From Prochilodus magdalenae (Eukaryota > Chordata > Actinopteri > Characiformes > Prochilodontidae), in assembly GCA_024036415.1 (NCBI GenBank), contig JAMWET010003560.1, positions 388,001-452,000 on the forward strand: a DNA stretch of 64,000 bases, written 5' to 3'. Every line of letters begins with the position of its first letter. Position 1 is the first letter of the stretch. Positions 1-12,524 of this stretch are shown here, one piece after another. The notes under the pieces were generated by a model. The model saw only the letters and a list, made by a program, of their open reading frames with translations, was not told the origin of the DNA and made no database searches. The position numbers and the translations under genes were made by a program.

Positions 1-1800
1 GGACTTTTTAGGCTATAACCACAGGCGAATAAAACTGTCCATAAAATGGCAGGTGGAGAGGAAAAATAGGAAAATATCCTGTGCAATCCTGACCAGGTAG
101 GCTCCTTGAATAATGCTGCTTGAATCAACTCTTGAATCAAAGTTTGTCCTACCGTGTCAGTATGACTCAACTAGTTTTCTTTCACCAACTCAACGGAATC
201 CACAGCTGGTGCTCTCGAAAGACTCACGGGTGGCTCGCCATCTTGGCTCTCTGACTCAGCGTTGCTATTTCCGTGAGGTCAAGAGAAAAGGGGGAATGCA
301 AAAATACTTGACCTGCATTAAACAGCGTCACATTAGAAAAATAATCTCCAAACGTCCATGTTAGAACCATTTACGGCAGTTACAGCAATACTTCGCCCTT
401 TGGTATTTATCTAATACAACATACAATGACTCCGCGTAGCTTCTCCATACTAGCAGCAACATGGCGGGTTCATTACATCAAATCCTCACCGGCTTCAACT
501 AGTTTGCGCCAAGCAAGTAATACCACACAATACTCAACAAATACAGCACAAACACTCTTTTAAACAGACCAATGTGAACTTTACCATCATTTTTACCCTT
601 TTTTTCCCATAAACTGAACTTTTTAGCACAGTAAGCTTAGTTAGCAATAGTTCGTTTTTATCACTAAAGCTTTTTAAACTCACCAAATCCTCTGTTACAA
701 CTTTTGCAGCACCACTCGGTGTCCGGATGGCAAACTGAAGTTGTAAATTTAAGCAACTGTTTTAGCAAAGTTTGTCTGCTAATACAATCTTATTTTAATC
801 TCTCCCACTGCAGCTCGCGTTCTCCATCAGCTTCGCCTACTCTGCTACGTGACTCAAGGTGGGGCTATGCTAATTCGATGAGGATAGCTCATTGGTTTAG
901 CGGTTGCATCGAACTCTTAAAGAAACAGTAACTATATTCACAAGTATAGACCAAAGTGACCACTGGGTTATATCTACTGAAAACAGATGTTATGATTTCC
1001 TGTACTACATTCATATATATTTATTCTGATGGTATTATAGGGTGGGTACATGGATTCAGCCTGGTCTTGAACTGAATTCCAGTGTCTATGAAGAATTAAT
1101 TTTTTAAGTCTAGGATTAGGGTCTGAGAAACCTTTAGTGCTTTTAATCATTTTATTCATTAACATATAATTTAATCATATTATATTATACTTACGTCGTC
1201 ATATTAGATATGTTAGATTAAACTGTATTGATATCATTGTGTGTGTGTGTAACAGCGTGCCAGCATCTGATCCGCTGATGTTTGATTACTACAGCATCAG
1301 ACCACCCCAGCCTGGAAGACATAGAGCACCATTGTTCATTTAATTTAACTATTTATTAATTTAATCTTTAAAACATTCATCTTTAAAATCATATTATTCA
1401 GATTTACAGTACGATGTTTTATTCATACATAAGATAGGAACATAAGGTGGTGATGCATGCCTCCAGTTATTTATGAATATAGTTTACAGTAACACTAAAG
1501 AACAATAACACTGTACCTAAGTGAGTGGGTGAGACATTGTATTACATTGTCACTGATCTGTTGTTCAACAGTTGTTAATTTTTTAGGATCAGTAAAACGT
1601 TCTGCTGTGTAGGAGACAACAACATTGCCGAAAATCCTCTGAACCCTTCAATAAAACCCTATAATCACATCAGTTGGATCACTTCATTTGGAGTGGCAAT
1701 AGCTAGAACACCAAATATAGCGTTCATTTAGCACAGTTCTAATAACTCCTTCAGACAGCCGCATGCAGATACTGTACTGTTTACACTTTTTGCACTGATA
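1..1800. other. No supported gene; left-edge intergenic DNA
   Basis: No exon with credible splice sites, domain or codon pattern was found on either strand. A somewhat GC-richer patch around 440-500 and 810-870 contains a CAACATGGCGGG stretch (about 457-468) resembling a YY1-type promoter element, so a gene's first exon or promoter could lie here or just left of the window. A short (GT)n run sits at about 1240-1250. Nothing else can be supported. Confidence 0.4.
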
Positions 1801-1829
1801 ATTATTTATATTACTGCATATTTGCACTG

Positions 1830-2082
1830 TCTGTATGGCTGACAACAGCCATCTTCTTAATTTGCTTAGCAAACGGTATACCATTACCTCCATCTATACT
1901 TTACACTTTACACAGACACTAAGGACTCTATTTTTATACTTTCATACTTTATATAGTATTGTCTCTATTTGTACAAATCTATCTTGCTTCTGTTGTTACT
2001 TCTGTATAGTTTGTATATCTGCTACTGGATGCCTTGAATTTCCCTCTGGGATCAATAAAGTATCTATCTATCTATCTATCAG
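1830..2082 (+). mobile_element. 3' end of a fish LINE (L2/Rex-type tail)
   Basis: The segment ends in a 'ccctctgggatcaataaag' consensus followed by a (TATC)n tetranucleotide tail at 2061-2080. This is the usual 3' terminus of fish non-LTR retrotransposons, which end in short tandem repeats rather than long poly(A). The upstream 200 bp is AT-rich with no intact reverse-transcriptase reading frame, so this is a 5'-truncated insertion. The LINE clade is inferred from the tail only. Confidence 0.6.
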
Positions 2083-2896
2083 ATGTACGAAGACTCTGTG
2101 AAACTGAACACGAAAAGCCACATTAGACACATCATTCAGTAGCAAAACAGCAAATTATCTCAGGGATTTCATCACCAACAAGACCAAATATAATGGAAAG
2201 ATTAGAAAGTTTACAAGAACGAGTCTTTTATGATTTAAAAAATTGTATTAAACTTTTTAAACTAGTTTTTAATGTGGACAGGTCACTCTGTACTCCAGAC
2301 ATTTTGAGGCATATGATATCAGTTTTAATGTCCTGGAAAGTTGGATGTGTGACACATTAAATTAACCATTCATCTTGGCTGACCATGGTTTCATTGGTTG
2401 TCTCCTTCAAGACAAAAGCAGGACTCATTGCTCAATAGCCTGGGACTCAAAAGCCTGGGACTCAACAGCCTGCTGAGGATCACCCCCTTTGATTGACTTC
2501 TGACATGTCCTATGATCCTCTGTGCCAGTGCTGCTGGAAAAAAGCAACAGACTGACTCTAGTTATAGATCTGTTATCCATAATGAACAATGTTATTCAGT
2601 GAGTGTGATGAATAGTCATTGACCTTGTGCCTTGTGCCTCCTGTCTTCCATTTCACAGCCCTGCAGGATAATTAGTGCACTTAATGTTTCATCTAGTTGC
2701 TTGTTTGACATACAGGGAGGCTTGAGAAATGCTGTTCTTTTTCATTCTGATAAATAAACCTCTGTACGAGGTATACAAGAAATATGAGTCATTTATATAG
2801 AAATAATTTATAGTACATGCTTTTACTTTGGCAGAAATGCAGTCACCAAACTATAAATAGATATATAGCAGCAGAACACAGTGCCCATCTTTTAAT

Positions 2897-3763
2897 AGGA
2901 CAACACTGAAGATATGACACTTTGATACAATGTAAAGTAATCAGTTTGTATAACAGTGTAAATTTGCTGTGCCCTCAAAATAACTCGACACACAGCTTCA
3001 TCTGCGTTAGAGGATACCCCTCAGATCAATAGAGATTAGGCCTGACACCTTTACCCTCAGTTTCTTTAGAAAGGCAGTGGTCGTCTTGGAGGTGTGATTG
3101 GGGTTGTTATCATGTTGGAATATTGCCCTGCGGTCCAGTTTCCGAAGGAGGGGATCATGCTCTGCTTCAGTATGTCACAGTACATGTTGGCACTTATGGT
3201 TCCCTCAATGAACTGTAGCTCCCCACAGCTGGCAACTGACAAGCTGACATCCCAACCCTTTAAACTCTGGAGCAATGCTGGCAGCACTCCTATCTCTATT
3301 TTCAAAAGACAAACTCTGGATATTACGCTGAGCATGTGCACTCAATTTCTTTGGTCAACCATGGCAAGGCCTGTTCTGAGTGGTACCTGTCCTTTTTAAC
3401 CGCGGTATGGTCTGGGCCACTGTGGTGCACTTCAGGTTCAGGGTGTTGGTAATCTTCTTATAGCCTAGGCCATCTTTATGCAGAGCAACGATTCTTTTTT
3501 TCAGACCCTCAGAGAGTTTGTTGCCATGAGGTGCCATATTGAACTTCCAGTGACAAGTATGAGAGAGCCATAACATCAAATTTAACACACCTGCTCCCCA
3601 TTCACACCTGAGACCTTGCAACACTAATAAGTCACATGACACTATTGGACTCAACACTTGAGTTATTTTGAGGGCACAGCAAATTTACACTGTTATACAA
3701 GCACACTGTACACTGTACACAAGATACACTGTATCAAGGTGTCATTTCGTCAGTGTTGTCCCA
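2897..3763 (-). mobile_element. Internally deleted Tc1-like transposon with transposase pseudogene
   Basis: Long imperfect inverted repeats bracket the element. The strongest part, about 42 bp, is at 2946-2987 and 3659-3700. A weaker outer part ('ggacaacactga' and its complement) extends to about 2897 and 3763. On the minus strand from 3537 a frame opens with MAPHGNKLSEGLKKR, the N-terminal helix-turn-helix of fish Tc1 transposases, running to about 3355. From about 3341 to 3066 it resumes in C-terminal catalytic-domain sequence (CDILKQSMIPSF and neighbours). The region between, with the first catalytic Asp and most of the DDE core, is deleted, and the outermost TIR ends look lost. It cannot encode an active transposase. 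Confidence 0.85.
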
Positions 3764-4050
3764 TGAAAGGATAAAATAAAATTCAGCACAAATTTAGCAG
3801 TAGTTCCATCTGCAGTAATACCAGCTGTGTTCTTCATATACAACATCTGAGAGAATGACACCAGATCCCTCTGTCTATATCATGACAATGCCTTGTGAAG
3901 ATGTTCCCTTTACACAAATTGTAAATGCAGTGATGTTGCTACATGCTCTATATACACTTTAAACAGCAACCAGCATCACTTGGTCCCAGACAGCTCTGTT
4001 TAATTAATTTAAGTTACTGTCACTATTACATTGATGTTTTCTATATAATA

Positions 4051-4890
4051 CAGTGGGGTGCGAAAGTTTGGGCAGCGTTGTTAATTTTCCTGATTTACCT
4101 TTATAAAGCATTGATTGTTTGGATAAAAAAACTCCGTTATATATATCATGTAGGGGACAAACACAGTGATATTTGAGAAGTGAAATGAAGTTTATATGAT
4201 TTACAGAAAGTGTGCAATAATTGGTTAAACAAAAGTAGGCAGGTGCATAAATTTGGGCACTGTTGTTATTTTATTGATTTCAAAACCTTTAGAACTAATT
4301 ATTGGAACTCATATTTGGTTTGGTAAGTTCAGCGACCCTTGACCTCCATACACAGGTGACTCCAATTATGAGAGAGGGTATTTAAGGGGGGCAATTGTAA
4401 GTTTTTCTCCTCTTTGCATCTTCTCTGAAGAGTCGCAGCATGGGAGTCTCAAAACAACTTTCAAATGACCTGAAAACAAAGATTGTTCACCGTCATGGTT
4501 TAAGGGAAGGATACAGAAAGCTATCTCAGAGATTTCAGCTTTCAGTCTCCACTGTGAGAAACATTGTGAGAAAATGGAAGACCACAGGCACAGTTCAAGT
4601 CAAGGCTCGAAGTGGCAGACCAAGAAAAATCTCGAATAAACAGAAGCGAAGGACGTTGAGAACAGTCAGAGTCAACCCACAGACCAACACCAAAGACCTA
4701 CAACATGATCTTGCTGCTGAGGGAGTCACTGTGCATCGTTCAACTATTCAGCGCACTTTACACAAGGAGATGCTGTTTGGGAGAGTGATGCAGAGGAAGC
4801 CTTTTCTCCGCCCACATCACAAACAGAGCCGCTTGAGGTATGCTAAAGCACATTTGGACAAGCCAGCTTCATCTGCCCAAACTTTCACTG
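4051..4890 (+). mobile_element. Tc1-like element with intact N-terminal transposase domain, deleted 3' half
   Basis: The left terminus CAGTGGGGTGCGAAAGTTTG follows a TA at 4049-4050. The right terminus at about 4873-4890 (TGCCCAAACTTTCACTG) is followed by TA at 4891-4892, the expected Tc1/mariner target duplication. A frame starting ATG at 4440 encodes about 140 residues of Tc1 transposase: a first HTH (RHGLREGYRKLSQRFQ), a GRPRK AT-hook-like linker, a second HTH (VHRSTIQRTLHKE), then RLRYAKAHLDK. There the coding sequence joins abruptly to the right terminus and runs on to the stop at 4905-4907. The whole catalytic DDE region is missing, and the right TIR is only about 20 bp long. Confidence 0.85.
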
Positions 4891-5099
4891 TATTTATTGA
4901 GCAATAAATAGATAAATACAACAATTTACTGTTATTATTCTATATCACTCGACTCACTGCTACTTCTGTCTTGAAGACGCCCTCTCCCAATGAAGACCTG
5001 TTTTTGTTCATGGAAACAAACCTGCACCGCTATACAGCTGTACCCATTTGACCCATGTTACTGAGTGGAGTTAAAGACAGGTTGTGTTATGTGGACAGT

Positions 5100-5300
5100 C
5101 ATGGGCTGGAGTTTAGAGAACCAGTCTTGTGACCAGAGGGTCATCAGTTCGATTCACTGGACCAACAGTAATGATGGAAGTGCTGTTTAGCAAGACACTA
5201 AACCCCTGGGTGCTATGGGTGTTTTACTTCAGGTTGGGTTAAATGAGAAAGACCAATTTTTCTGTGTACAGCACAACTGGCAAAAAAATGGCTCTAAGCT
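5100..5300 (+). mobile_element. tRNA-derived SINE-like repeat, copy 1
   Basis: The segment begins 'gggctggagtttagagaaccag' and contains GTTCGATTC near 5149, a B-box-like match to a Pol III internal promoter. It continues with 'tgtttagcaagacactaaacccct', '...gttttacttcaggttgggttaaatg'. The same series of blocks, better preserved and in the opposite orientation, occurs at 28665-28995. Family membership rests on that internal comparison; the tRNA origin is inferred from the box motifs. Confidence 0.6.
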
Positions 5301-8040
5301 CTACTCATAGAATTACTGGGCTCACTGGGTAAATAGTCACTTCTCTGAAAACGCTACAGATACTTTATGAGATGGTTTTTATAGTGGTTTTATTTTTTCA
5401 GCAAATTAAGGTCTCAGTGTCTCAAACTTTGTTTGGACAAGAAAGAAAAAAAAATTAAAATCTGAAAATCCATGTTCACTGTCCTCCTTCATTGTATCCA
5501 AGTATTGTCTGCAATCCCCCACTTCTACACACTGATGATGAGAACAGCGCTGTCGTCTTTTGTTAAAGCTGTTGTCTGCTGCTGGGTGAAGTTTAATACA
5601 AGAATGGTTTCTTTGAAGATGAAATACTATCTTACTGGCTACTCATAAGTCAATGGCAAATCAGCTAAGAAGAAAAGCAATAGAAAGGCTTTTGAAAGAT
5701 GAATTGAAAGACCTAAAGACCTAATTTATTGGATTTTTCAAACACATGGATTTGATGTTATCGGCATCTCAATCAAGACCATTATTGAATTCTGTCTGTG
5801 TTCTCTCACTACACCAGAATTTGTGATTACCTTATTCCAAGCTCTGACAAAAATTTGCTCTGTGCAGTGGAGGTTTGCGAAATGGCAGTGGCATCATATG
5901 TCTCTACCTGGGCTGTTTGTGAATAAGCTTGTAGTTTGGACCCCCAAGGTATTGGCTGGAGCTCCAACACAGTTCAACTGTTCCACAGGCCAATTCTGGG
6001 GGTCTCTATGCCCCTATAGCTGATGCTCAGTTTTGACCATGGTAATCTTTTTTTTATCTTTTGTTTATGTGCAGCAGCTCCAGAGAATCCCATTCTGTTA
6101 GCAGTGCTTTCCTATGGAGATGCTGTTGGTGCTTGGCTGAACAGCTGTATCTGCAGTGTATGGACCTTTAATGAGATTTCAAACCACTTTCTGCATCATT
6201 AATTATTGGCAAGTAAATAAAAGCATTTAAAGAGGCTTATCAGCTTAGCAACACTGCTTTTCTAGACAGTGGTGCTGACAGAAACCAGGGGTGACAATGC
6301 CAATAACATTTAGATCCCCAAACCCCAAATATTTTTAATCCCCAATTCCTAAATAATGTACAGTACTGAATGTACAGATCATTAGTCTGAATTATTTCTT
6401 TATTTTCATTCATCCTTCATTCATTCAATGGTGCCATTGTGTCTTCAACTGTTTACAAGCTGTGATAGCAGGACATGACCTGGGAGAGGCGCTGCTGCTG
6501 ATGTAATGAAGTATTGTCTATGCTTTGCTACACAACCAGAAAAATGGAGTGTCCAATCATATCAGGCCAATGACATCAGGGCTAGAGCAGGGTCTCTGGT
6601 TTTACTCTCTCTTATGAAAGTAACTTAAGTCAAAGGCAGAGTTTTGGCTTCAAGTGTAATAAAAACAATAGACTTCTATAATCTATAATATACAGAGTAA
6701 AGTACAGTGAGTACTTTCAGAATGAAGATATCTACATTCAGGATGGAGTTGTGGATAATTGTATAGAGTACATCTGGCTATCAGGTTTTTTCTTTTCTGC
6801 TTTTTAGCTTGGTTTAAGATACATGAGGGAAAGAAATGGGTTTGGGAAGAAATAGGTATGGAACGTTGACACCAGTATTTACCTTTATGTCTAAAGTGCG
6901 TTAATGTCATTGTAAGGGTCTTATAACCTAGTGCTAATCATAACACAATTTATATCCCTCGATTCCTCAAACAGGTGATGGACATTAAGACGTGCCAGCT
7001 CAGTCAAAATCTAATAACTTTCTGGGAAGGAGCTTTTAGAGGCATTAAACTCTTCTGTCTGATTCCTAGCAACACCACTATTATGAACAATTCTGACTCA
7101 GCATTTCATGAGCATTTCATATCAAACAACTCTGAATGACTGTTTACAGATTAAATTACAGAAAATAATAATTTTTAAAAAAGGAAAAGAAAACAAGACA
7201 GTCAGGATCCTGATGGACATACAGTGTAAGTGAATCCCTTGATCATTTACTTTGTTAATTTTAGGCATGTAGAGGTTTATTTAACATCCCAAATCCTACA
7301 AACAGCCCAGCTCTGCTGATCATGCTGTGCTGTATGTATGGCTTTGAAGGAGAAATATGATTTTTAGCCATTAGTTTTCAGAAATGCAGTCTAACCTTCC
7401 GTCCCTTATAATCATGTACTTAGACACTGACATAGCCATAACCGAGAGAAACTGCACACTACGAACTGAACAAATCACAGTGATGAGATTTTTTTTCCCC
7501 ACCACACTGCAGCCCACCTGCTGATAAAGCGTATTCTTCAAGCCTAGCCATGGCAGTCCAGATGAAGACACATGCTGAAAGATCATCATAATAGATGTCA
7601 GGATGGCTTTCATATTAATAAACACATTCTGGGAACATCATGATGAGAAATGACAAAAACACCTTTATATAAAGTGTTTTTACTCGCACAAGCACTGCAA
7701 GATTAGACAGGATCATCACCATTTATAATAATAACACACCAAATATATTAAAAGCCTTTAAGCCTTCAACAAAGTGATATATTAGCACATCTCCCCTCAG
7801 GCTTCTTTGTGGCTGTACATTGCATAACAGTGCAAAGTCATGGGTCTCCTATATAATTATATAGAATCTTATCAGGCAACTCAATAGAACTTTACACACA
7901 AGGACTCTGTACATTGGGTAGAAAGCAGGCTGTTAATTAATCTCTTCAAAGGATATTAACATGGATTACACTGAAAATGGTACAAAAACACTAAAACTAA
8001 TTGTTTTTGTAGATTCATGGTCATTTTGATTTTGACCTAC
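5300..8040. other. Intergenic stretch, no gene seen
   Basis: Both strands were read for exons, domains and repeats. Only scattered AT-rich unique sequence was found, without splice-flanked coding blocks or recognisable repeat termini. Confidence 0.4.
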
Positions 8041-8470
8041 AGTATGTCACATTATAGTTGGGACAGGAGCTTGTTTACCAGTGTGTTACACCACCATTCC
8101 TTTTAACAGCACTTAATCATCTGGACACTGAAGACTCAGACAGATCCAAGTTTGAATGTGGAACTGATACAAGTTTTTACTTTTGAAAGTCTTCAGCTAT
8201 ACAACCCTACAGGTCCTTTCTTGTCATATTTCCACCATATCAAGACACATGTTTTCAATAGGAGAAAGTTCTACACTGCAAGCACTCCAGACTAGCACTC
8301 AGAGTCTCAGCCAAGGTCCTGTAATACAAGTAGAATGTGGCTTGGCATTGTCATGCTGAAATAAGAGTGGGTGCATACGGTAGCATATGTTGCTCCAAAA
8401 TGTTTCCATCATTAATGCTTCTTACGATGTGCTTACTAGTTGTATCCTCACACTATGCAAAAACCTGGAT
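8040..8470. mobile_element. Degenerate DNA-transposon fragment (family not assigned)
   Basis: Phrases such as 'gttgggacaggagcttgttt', 'accattccttttaacagcac' and 'aatgtggcttggcattgtca' match, from memory, a repeat very common in fish genomes that belongs to a DNA transposon. No intact frame or terminal repeat remains. The family is left open because I can only recall the pattern and cannot search for it. Confidence 0.45.
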
Positions 8471-8559
8471 TTCATAAAAGCTATAAGTTCAACTTTTAAG
8501 TTTATTTGTCATTTGCACCAAATTTCAGGGCTTCATGCATTGAAATGATTGTGATAAGG

Positions 8560-8955
8560 CTCCTGCAATCACTCTACAGCAGGGCAGCATTAATATACAT
8601 ACAAAACAAAAATACCAAATAAACAGAAATATGTTAAATATATACATGGTATACAGAGACAGGAGGGTCCTATGTAGAAGCTCTCTAAAGTGTACAAATA
8701 CATTAAAACAAGGATAATATACTGACATTGGTGAAAGGCTAATGGCTTGTTTAGAAACCTGATAGCCTGTGAGTAAAAACTGCTCATTAAGCGGGTTGTT
8801 CTATCCTGGATGCTGCAGTACCTTGTGTTAGATGTCTTAGAAGTTTGGAGTTTGTTGTCCATGATGAATTCTGATGTCCTCACCACTCTCTTAAGGGCTT
8901 TGTGGCTGTAGGAAGTGCAACTGCCATACTAGCCAATGATGCAGCCCATGATGAT
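8560..8955. mobile_element. Retroelement-like fragment
   Basis: The block 'agaaacctgatagcctgtga ... ggatgctgcagtaccttgtg ... accactctcttaagggcttt ... gtgcaactgccatactag' resembles a dispersed fish repeat found beside LINE copies. It is degenerate. It directly precedes the plus-strand LINE end at 8960-9508 and may be part of the same or an adjoining insertion. Confidence 0.4.
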
Positions 8956-8959
8956 GCAG

Positions 8960-9508
8960 AAGTTGGTATGGATGTCAGAAGGCTCACCCTGGACACAACA
9001 TATTCCAACTCCTACCTTTTGGAAGGCGCTACAAGACAACCATACACCAAGACAACCAGACACAGAAACAGCTTTTTTCCTAAGGCCATCACCATCATAA
9101 ACAGCTGATCAGTAATATCATCTGCTGGACCATAGTTACTCCTGCTCCTCCATAGTGTTCCCCGGTTTTACTCACATGCCAGAATATACACTACAGTTTC
9201 TTCCCCATACATGTACTCTAATACTGTTACCTCAACACTACAGCTGTGTGCTGTGTACTGTTGTAAATAATGTGAAAACTCAATATTTGTCTATATATAG
9301 ATGGTTTATTGGTTGTAACCGTGAATACTGTGTAGATTGTATATTTTACAGTGTCTGTATTAATTTATTTAGTGTCTGTGAATATGTGGAGTCAAAGGCA
9401 TTGTGGACTATATATTGTGTATATTGTGGACTGTCAGTACCAGAGAGACACGAACTGCCGTAACCAAATTCTCTGGCCAATAAACCTGATTCTGATTCCG
9501 ATTCTAGA
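8960..9508 (+). mobile_element. 3' end of an L2-like LINE
   Basis: The plus frame from about 8968 to 9105 (RRLTLDTTYSNSY and then TTRHRNSFFPKAITIINS) is the conserved last segment of the reverse-transcriptase ORF of fish L2-type LINEs, where NSFFPxAVxxINS is typical. About 400 bp of AT-rich 3' UTR follow, ending in 'ataaacctgattctgattccgattc', the short-repeat tail of this clade. It is 5'-truncated and contains no complete ORF. Confidence 0.7.
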
Positions 9509-9509
9509 T

Positions 9510-12440
9510 CTTCTTTTTTTGTAATGGAGAGCATGATGTCCATTATTTCCATCATAATCTTAAAGACTTACACATCAGGCCACAATTCCACATTTCCAAT
9601 GCGGATCAGCTAATTCCTGTGCGCTCAAGCCCAGAGAAATCATTTTTGGCAAATTCATGAGCCTCGATCTGCCCTTGCCTGTAAAGGTTTAGTCTTTTCT
9701 TAAATGCTCTTTTCATACACAAGTATGAAGTATGACTTTTTTAGGAGATGTTTTAAACATCTCACAGAGCCCTATCCCAACATTTTAGGTATGTGTTTCA
9801 GGCATTATTTTCAGAATAAGCTTGTATATAACTGCACTTGATCAACAATGCTCTCAGTCCCTATCCCTCCTTACAGGGGTAAAAGAAGTTGACTAGCTGT
9901 TCTTTCCTAATTGCACAATTGCACAGTGTTATGCAACATTATGCAAATGACTGGCAGATACAGAATGTAGAAATGTTGTACTTCAAATGAATGCTTTCTT
10001 TTATTTGTTCCACCTCTGTCAATGCATGTGGTGTCAAACAAGCGTTATGCAATCTGGTGCTGCAGATAATGGCAAAATACTCGGTTACATAAACCTCAAT
10101 TTCAGACCTTTTTCAGACCATCACATAGAGGCCAGAAAATCTATATAACTTAAAAAGAAGCATATGCAGTTACACTGTGAAGTAAAATGCCATAGTCTGT
10201 GTTTACTATACCACAGAGTACATGCAAAGAAGACATAGAATATGCACAGTGCAGTGAAAGAGGAAAGTTGCCTTAGAAGACAATATAAGGACAGAATAAT
10301 GACAATACAAGCGAGTCAATACAATATATGAATACTGTGCCAATTAACAAAGTCTTAACAAAAGCAAAGCATTGTGCAAGTGATAGAGTGTTACACAATG
10401 CAGCAAAATAATGCATTATGGGGACGGTCATGGTTGGAAATTTGCTTTACCAGGTTCTCTTTTAAGTTCATTCCACCCTGATTCTGCAGTTACATGTGTC
10501 TGCACAATTTAAAGTGGAATGGAAATTTTGACAATAAGAAGCTGGAGAATTGTCTCAGCCTCACATATGCCTTTTAGCTCAAAACAGTAAAGAGTTTGTT
10601 AGTTTAAGAAGTTAAGAACAGTTTGCTAGCTGAGGTCAAACATAATAAATCACCACAGCACTGCAGCACTTTCGCTCCAAAGCATTGTCCGCTCACTACA
10701 AACACATTACTAACTGTTGAAGAAGATGAAAGTTGAAGAAGACAACTCATTGTACAAACAGCAATGCAGCAAACACGTAATCACAATAGTCGAAGATAAA
10801 TATACACCACTACAGTGGGAGTCAAAAGTGGCCCATTCATGTCCCACCTTTGATGTAGATTCTGAAGTAACTTTAGCCATTTGATTTGACATTTTCACAC
10901 AGCCTGTTTCAGCCTTTGTAGAAAAAGTTCACTGCAATATCAAATTCCCAGAAAACTGGCAATGACAGTGTTGTCTTTTTGTTTGTTTTTTTGTTGGCTT
11001 TGCATTAGTAGAAAATCACATGTGCTACAGAACAGCATCTAAAATTTAAATCCCTGAAGTTTCTTCTTTTAACTGCAGCTGCATCTGAAAAAATGTAAAT
11101 ACTGGCTCTTTAAAATAAAAAAAGTAAGCTTGAGAGACAGCAGTATTAGATATGACTTGTTATAAGTCATATTGTTATTTCCCCTTTTGATTGAACAAGT
11201 CAATATTGGTATGCCCAGTTGGTGGATGGGTCCTAAATTACTCAATTAAATACTTTACTCAGTTTAATACTTACTATTAAACCCTGCCAATGACCTTGTG
11301 ACACCAACTTATAATTTCAATAACGTTATAACTCCAATTATGTTAAACTCCCTCATAATTACAACAACATAATAATACAACTACATAAGTCCAACATTCC
11401 AGTGACCTCAAAATTTCCTTTCTTGTTTTATGTTGTTTTCACTACCTTATATGATTTGCGCTGCAGTGTGATTGTTTGTATGTGCTAAATGCATAAACAT
11501 TACAATCTACCTAAAATGATTTTAGAATACAACCCCATAACTCTATAATTTCTTCATAATTATATAGCTCCATCCATACATTTAATACTTAAATACCTCA
11601 TAATACCACTTCATAATCCTACTACCTCATAAAACTATCTTTAAGTTTTAAGGACCTCATATATCACTGTCCAAAGAAAAGATCTCCAAAATGGCAGCTT
11701 TACAGGAGAGGTGCGTAAAAGTGAAAATCAACAAAAATGGAGACACGTTTTTTTCTGGACAGCAATGACATACTGCTTTCAGAATAGTAACTCACAATGC
11801 AAACAACCTCATAATACTACCTTAAAATTGAAACAGGCTAATAGTACCTCAATATGAAAAGTATTTATTTCTTATTCTAAGGTTCTCATTACACTGTCTT
11901 ATAAACAGATCCATAATTCTAATACTCTAGATACCCCATAATACTCCCCTTCATCATACTACTTCATAAGACATAGCATAGTATCTGTAATACCTAATAC
12001 ATTATTGAATGGTCCTTATTCCAGTCTCATATAACACCCCCACATGATTCTAATATTCTGAGTGCATTTGGTTAATGACAAACAAAAACACTGAAAACAG
12101 TCAATTAAGACAAATGAAAACAAGACACAAACCTCCAAAGTTCTCCGCTAAACACGTCAATTTTCAGATTTCTGGAAACTCCCATTTACATTTATGTCAC
12201 TAAGTGAAGCTCTCATCTCAGGTATAACAGCCCAACAGTTGCATGTGAGCTTGCTGCTATTGACCCATGCAGAATGCAAATAGGGTGTGTATAGTATGTG
12301 TGTGCGCGACATGGTGCCTCGTAGTGAAAACCACATGCTGCAAGGGTGCACACACAGTTGGAAGCTGCTGGGTCACACATTTGCAGTCAATACTATTTGT
12401 GATAAGGCACGTAAGAGCAGGCTGCAGGTTAGTCTAACTC
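9510..12440. other. Intergenic DNA upstream of the CD6-like gene, with G-poor degenerate repeat
   Basis: No gene was found. From about 11280 to 12060 the + strand is strongly depleted in G and built from loose variants of 'cataatactacctcataa', like a decayed simple repeat. One MITE copy (11661-11771) lies inside it. Confidence 0.4.
11661..11771. mobile_element. MITE copy 1 (CACTGTCCAAAGAAAA family)
   Basis: It starts 'tatcactgtccaaagaaaag' and ends '...tttttttctggacagcaatgaca', an imperfect inverted repeat. It also shares 'ctccaaaatggcagctttacaggagag' type internal sequence with copies at 23345-23500, 50013-50210 and 54795-54995. It is shortened relative to the longest copy at 50013. Confidence 0.6.
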
Positions 12441-12503
12441 TGAGACCTCTCAGATCCCTTTTTTCATAAAAACAGCTGACAGCTTTCTATCAGCCAGTCT
12501 GCT

Positions 12504-12524
12504 ATGAAATGGAGCTTCTGCTGA
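12504..12524 (+). promoter_or_regulatory. Overlapping 6-codon upstream ORF of the CD6-like gene
   Basis: An ATG at 12504 lies five bases upstream of the chosen start (12509) in another frame and reads MKWSFC then TGA at 12522-12524. The main ATG has G at -3 and G at +4 (strong context), so leaky scanning or reinitiation could still reach it. The transcription start is not visible, so whether this ATG is in the mRNA is inferred. Confidence 0.4.

Noticed and set aside
113..931. Several 60-90 codon frames near the left edge
   Set aside because: No splice support, no domain, no codon periodicity. The CpG-richer patches suggest at most a nearby promoter.
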